Shown: positions 62,848 through 64,000 of the stretch, in pieces
How positions within the stretch are numbered: the first letter of the stretch is position 1
How the letters are laid out: the number at the start of each line of letters is the position of its first letter
Notes under the pieces: model-generated
Seen by the model: the letters and a program-made list of their open reading frames with translations, nothing else
Database searches by the model: none
Told to the model about the DNA's origin: nothing
DNA from: Idiomarina aquatica
GTDB taxonomy: Bacteria > Pseudomonadota > Gammaproteobacteria > Enterobacterales > Alteromonadaceae
Reading direction: 5' to 3'
DNA: 64,000 nt
Assembly: GCF_004362895.1 (NCBI RefSeq)
Contig: NZ_SNXI01000003.1
Coordinates: forward strand, 62,001 to 126,000
Made by a program: the position numbers and the translations under genes

Positions 62848-64000
62848 ATGACTTCACTTCTTGACCGTATCGAGTTACCTGCGGATTTACGCCGCCTGCC
62901 CAAGCACCAACTCAAGCAGGTTTGTGATGAGGTTCGCCAATTTTTACTAAACTCGGTGAGCAAAAGTAGTGGCCACTTAGCGTCGGGCCTGGGAACCGTC
63001 GAACTGACCGTTGCCTTGCATTATGTTTACAACACCCCGGACGATAAGTTGGTCTGGGATGTTGGCCATCAGGCCTATCCGCATAAAATTTTAACCGGCC
63101 GTAAACAGCAGCTACATACGATTCGTCAAAAAGATGGTTTACACCCCTTCCCCTGGAGGGACGAGAGCCCTTATGACGTGCTTTCGGTCGGCCATTCGAG
63201 TACTTCAATATCTGCTGCTCTGGGTATGGCTGTTGCAGCTGAGCGTCGTCGCAGCCGGGAAAAAGTCGTGTCTATCATAGGCGATGGCGCAATGACGGCA
63301 GGCATGGCCTTTGAGGCCATGAATCACGCCGGTGATATTAAACCCGACATGCTGGTGGTGCTTAACGACAACGACATGTCGATATCGGAAAATGTTGGCG
63401 CACTTAACCGACACTTTGCGCGATTATTGTCGGGTAAAGTCTATACCTCGATACGTGAACAAGGCAAAAAGTTACTCAAGCCACTGCCGCAAATTCATCA
63501 CCTCGCCAGCCGCGCCGAAGAGCACATGAAGGGCATGATGGCGCCGGGAACGATTTTTGAAGAGCTTGGCTTTAATTATATTGGCCCGATTGATGGTCAT
63601 GATGTTGACGAACTGGTCGAGACCCTGGCCAACATGCGCGACTTAAAAGGTCCGCAACTACTTCACATTGTGACGCAAAAAGGTAAAGGCTATCAGCCGG
63701 CGGAAAACGACCCGATTGGTTATCATGGCGTGCCAAAATTTGATCCCACGCTGTCGTCATTACCGGTGAAAGCCCCGGGCATTCCCAGTTATTCAGAAAT
63801 TTTTGGCCAGTGGCTTTGTGATGTTGCGAGTCAGGATTCTGCACTCATGGCGATCACTCCCGCAATGCGCGAGGGCTCGGGTATGGTTGAGTTCTCAAAA
63901 CGTTTCCCGCAGCAGTATTTTGATGTTGCTATAGCCGAACAGCATAGCGTTACTTATGCGGCAGGTTTGGCCATTGCCGGTCTTAAACCTGTAGTCGCTA
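62848..64000 (+). CDS. dxs: 1-deoxy-D-xylulose-5-phosphate synthase, 5' part
   Basis: 384 complete codons are visible and the gene continues past the window. It starts at the ATG at 62848 ([18 protein letters not shown]). Thiamine-dependent features are [41 protein letters not shown] and [11 protein letters not shown]. Later [11 protein letters not shown] and [16 protein letters not shown] begin the second domain. It catalyses the first step of the MEP isoprenoid pathway, feeding IspA. Last gene of the xseB-ispA-dxs operon. Confidence 0.96.
   Translation, partial: MTSLLDRIELPADLRRLPKHQLKQVCDEVRQFLLNSVSKSSGHLASGLGTVELTVALHYVYNTPDDKLVWDVGHQAYPHKILTGRKQQLHTIRQKDGLHPFPWRDESPYDVLSVGHSSTSISAALGMAVAAERRRSREKVVSIIGDGAMTAGMAFEAMNHAGDIKPDMLVVLNDNDMSISENVGALNRHFARLLSGKVYTSIREQGKKLLKPLPQIHHLASRAEEHMKGMMAPGTIFEELGFNYIGPIDGHDVDELVETLANMRDLKGPQLLHIVTQKGKGYQPAENDPIGYHGVPKFDPTLSSLPVKAPGIPSYSEIFGQWLCDVASQDSALMAITPAMREGSGMVEFSKRFPQQYFDVAIAEQHSVTYAAGLAIAGLKPVVA

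Noticed and set aside
1-64000. CRISPR arrays, tRNA or rRNA genes, and insertion sequences
   Set aside because: No regularly spaced repeats, cloverleaf-like or ribosomal sequences, or transposase genes were recognised by reading; a dedicated scan would be needed to exclude short or degenerate cases.

Overview
The window is a chromosomal segment of a marine gammaproteobacterium, most like Idiomarina/Pseudidiomarina or another Alteromonadales relative. This placement is inference from gene content and order: a PomAB-type motor pair, a TtpC-type TonB2 system, long PstA/PstC permeases, and the conserved chain ygfB-pepP-ubiH-ubiI next to gcvTHP and to zapA-ssrS-(fau)-rpiA-serA, which is E. coli-like order. 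No tRNA, rRNA, CRISPR array or insertion sequence was recognised.

Layout. 1-2.1 kb: a truncated catalase-like gene divergent from a MarR regulator with a strong palindrome between them, then a small cluster of DUF4177, YidD-like and TM2 genes. 2.1-16.7 kb: an accessory island. It holds a beheaded histidine-kinase remnant, a Fic protein whose catalytic His is Tyr, a periplasmic-type ATP-dependent DNA ligase, higBA, a VOC protein, a coding remnant, hipBA, a higA relic, and a type I restriction-modification operon (hsdM-KilA-N-hsdS-RhuM/Fic-hsdR) ending at a DUF6429 gene and a terminator. 16.8-30 kb: core metabolism, with gcvTHP, a divergent LysR regulator, ygfB-pepP-ubiH-ubiI, zapA, 6S RNA, an inserted amidohydrolase, fau and rpiA. 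30.3-31.6 kb: serA.

31.6-47.8 kb is a phosphate-starvation region on the minus strand: phoB-phoR-pstS-pstC-pstA-pstB-phoU, an AEC carrier, a porin, and a DUF3450-ttpC-exbB-exbD-tonB-TPR operon. Pho-box-like repeats precede pstS, pstC, phoB, the porin and the DUF3450/TonB operon. The DUF3450 box matches the pstS box at 15 of 18 positions, so PhoB may control an energised outer-membrane uptake system as well as the Pst transporter.

47.8-64 kb: a sensor kinase, rdgC, an HDOD protein, two convergent lipoprotein peptidases separated by a long inverted repeat, a tandem universal stress protein, srmB, a VanZ-like gene, thiI, pomAB, then xseB-ispA-dxs, with dxs running off the window.

The best candidates for something new are the type I RM operon with embedded KilA-N and RhuM/Fic genes, the His-to-Tyr Fic protein, the putatively PhoB-controlled TonB system, and two intergenic inverted-repeat elements (22.3 and 53.2 kb).
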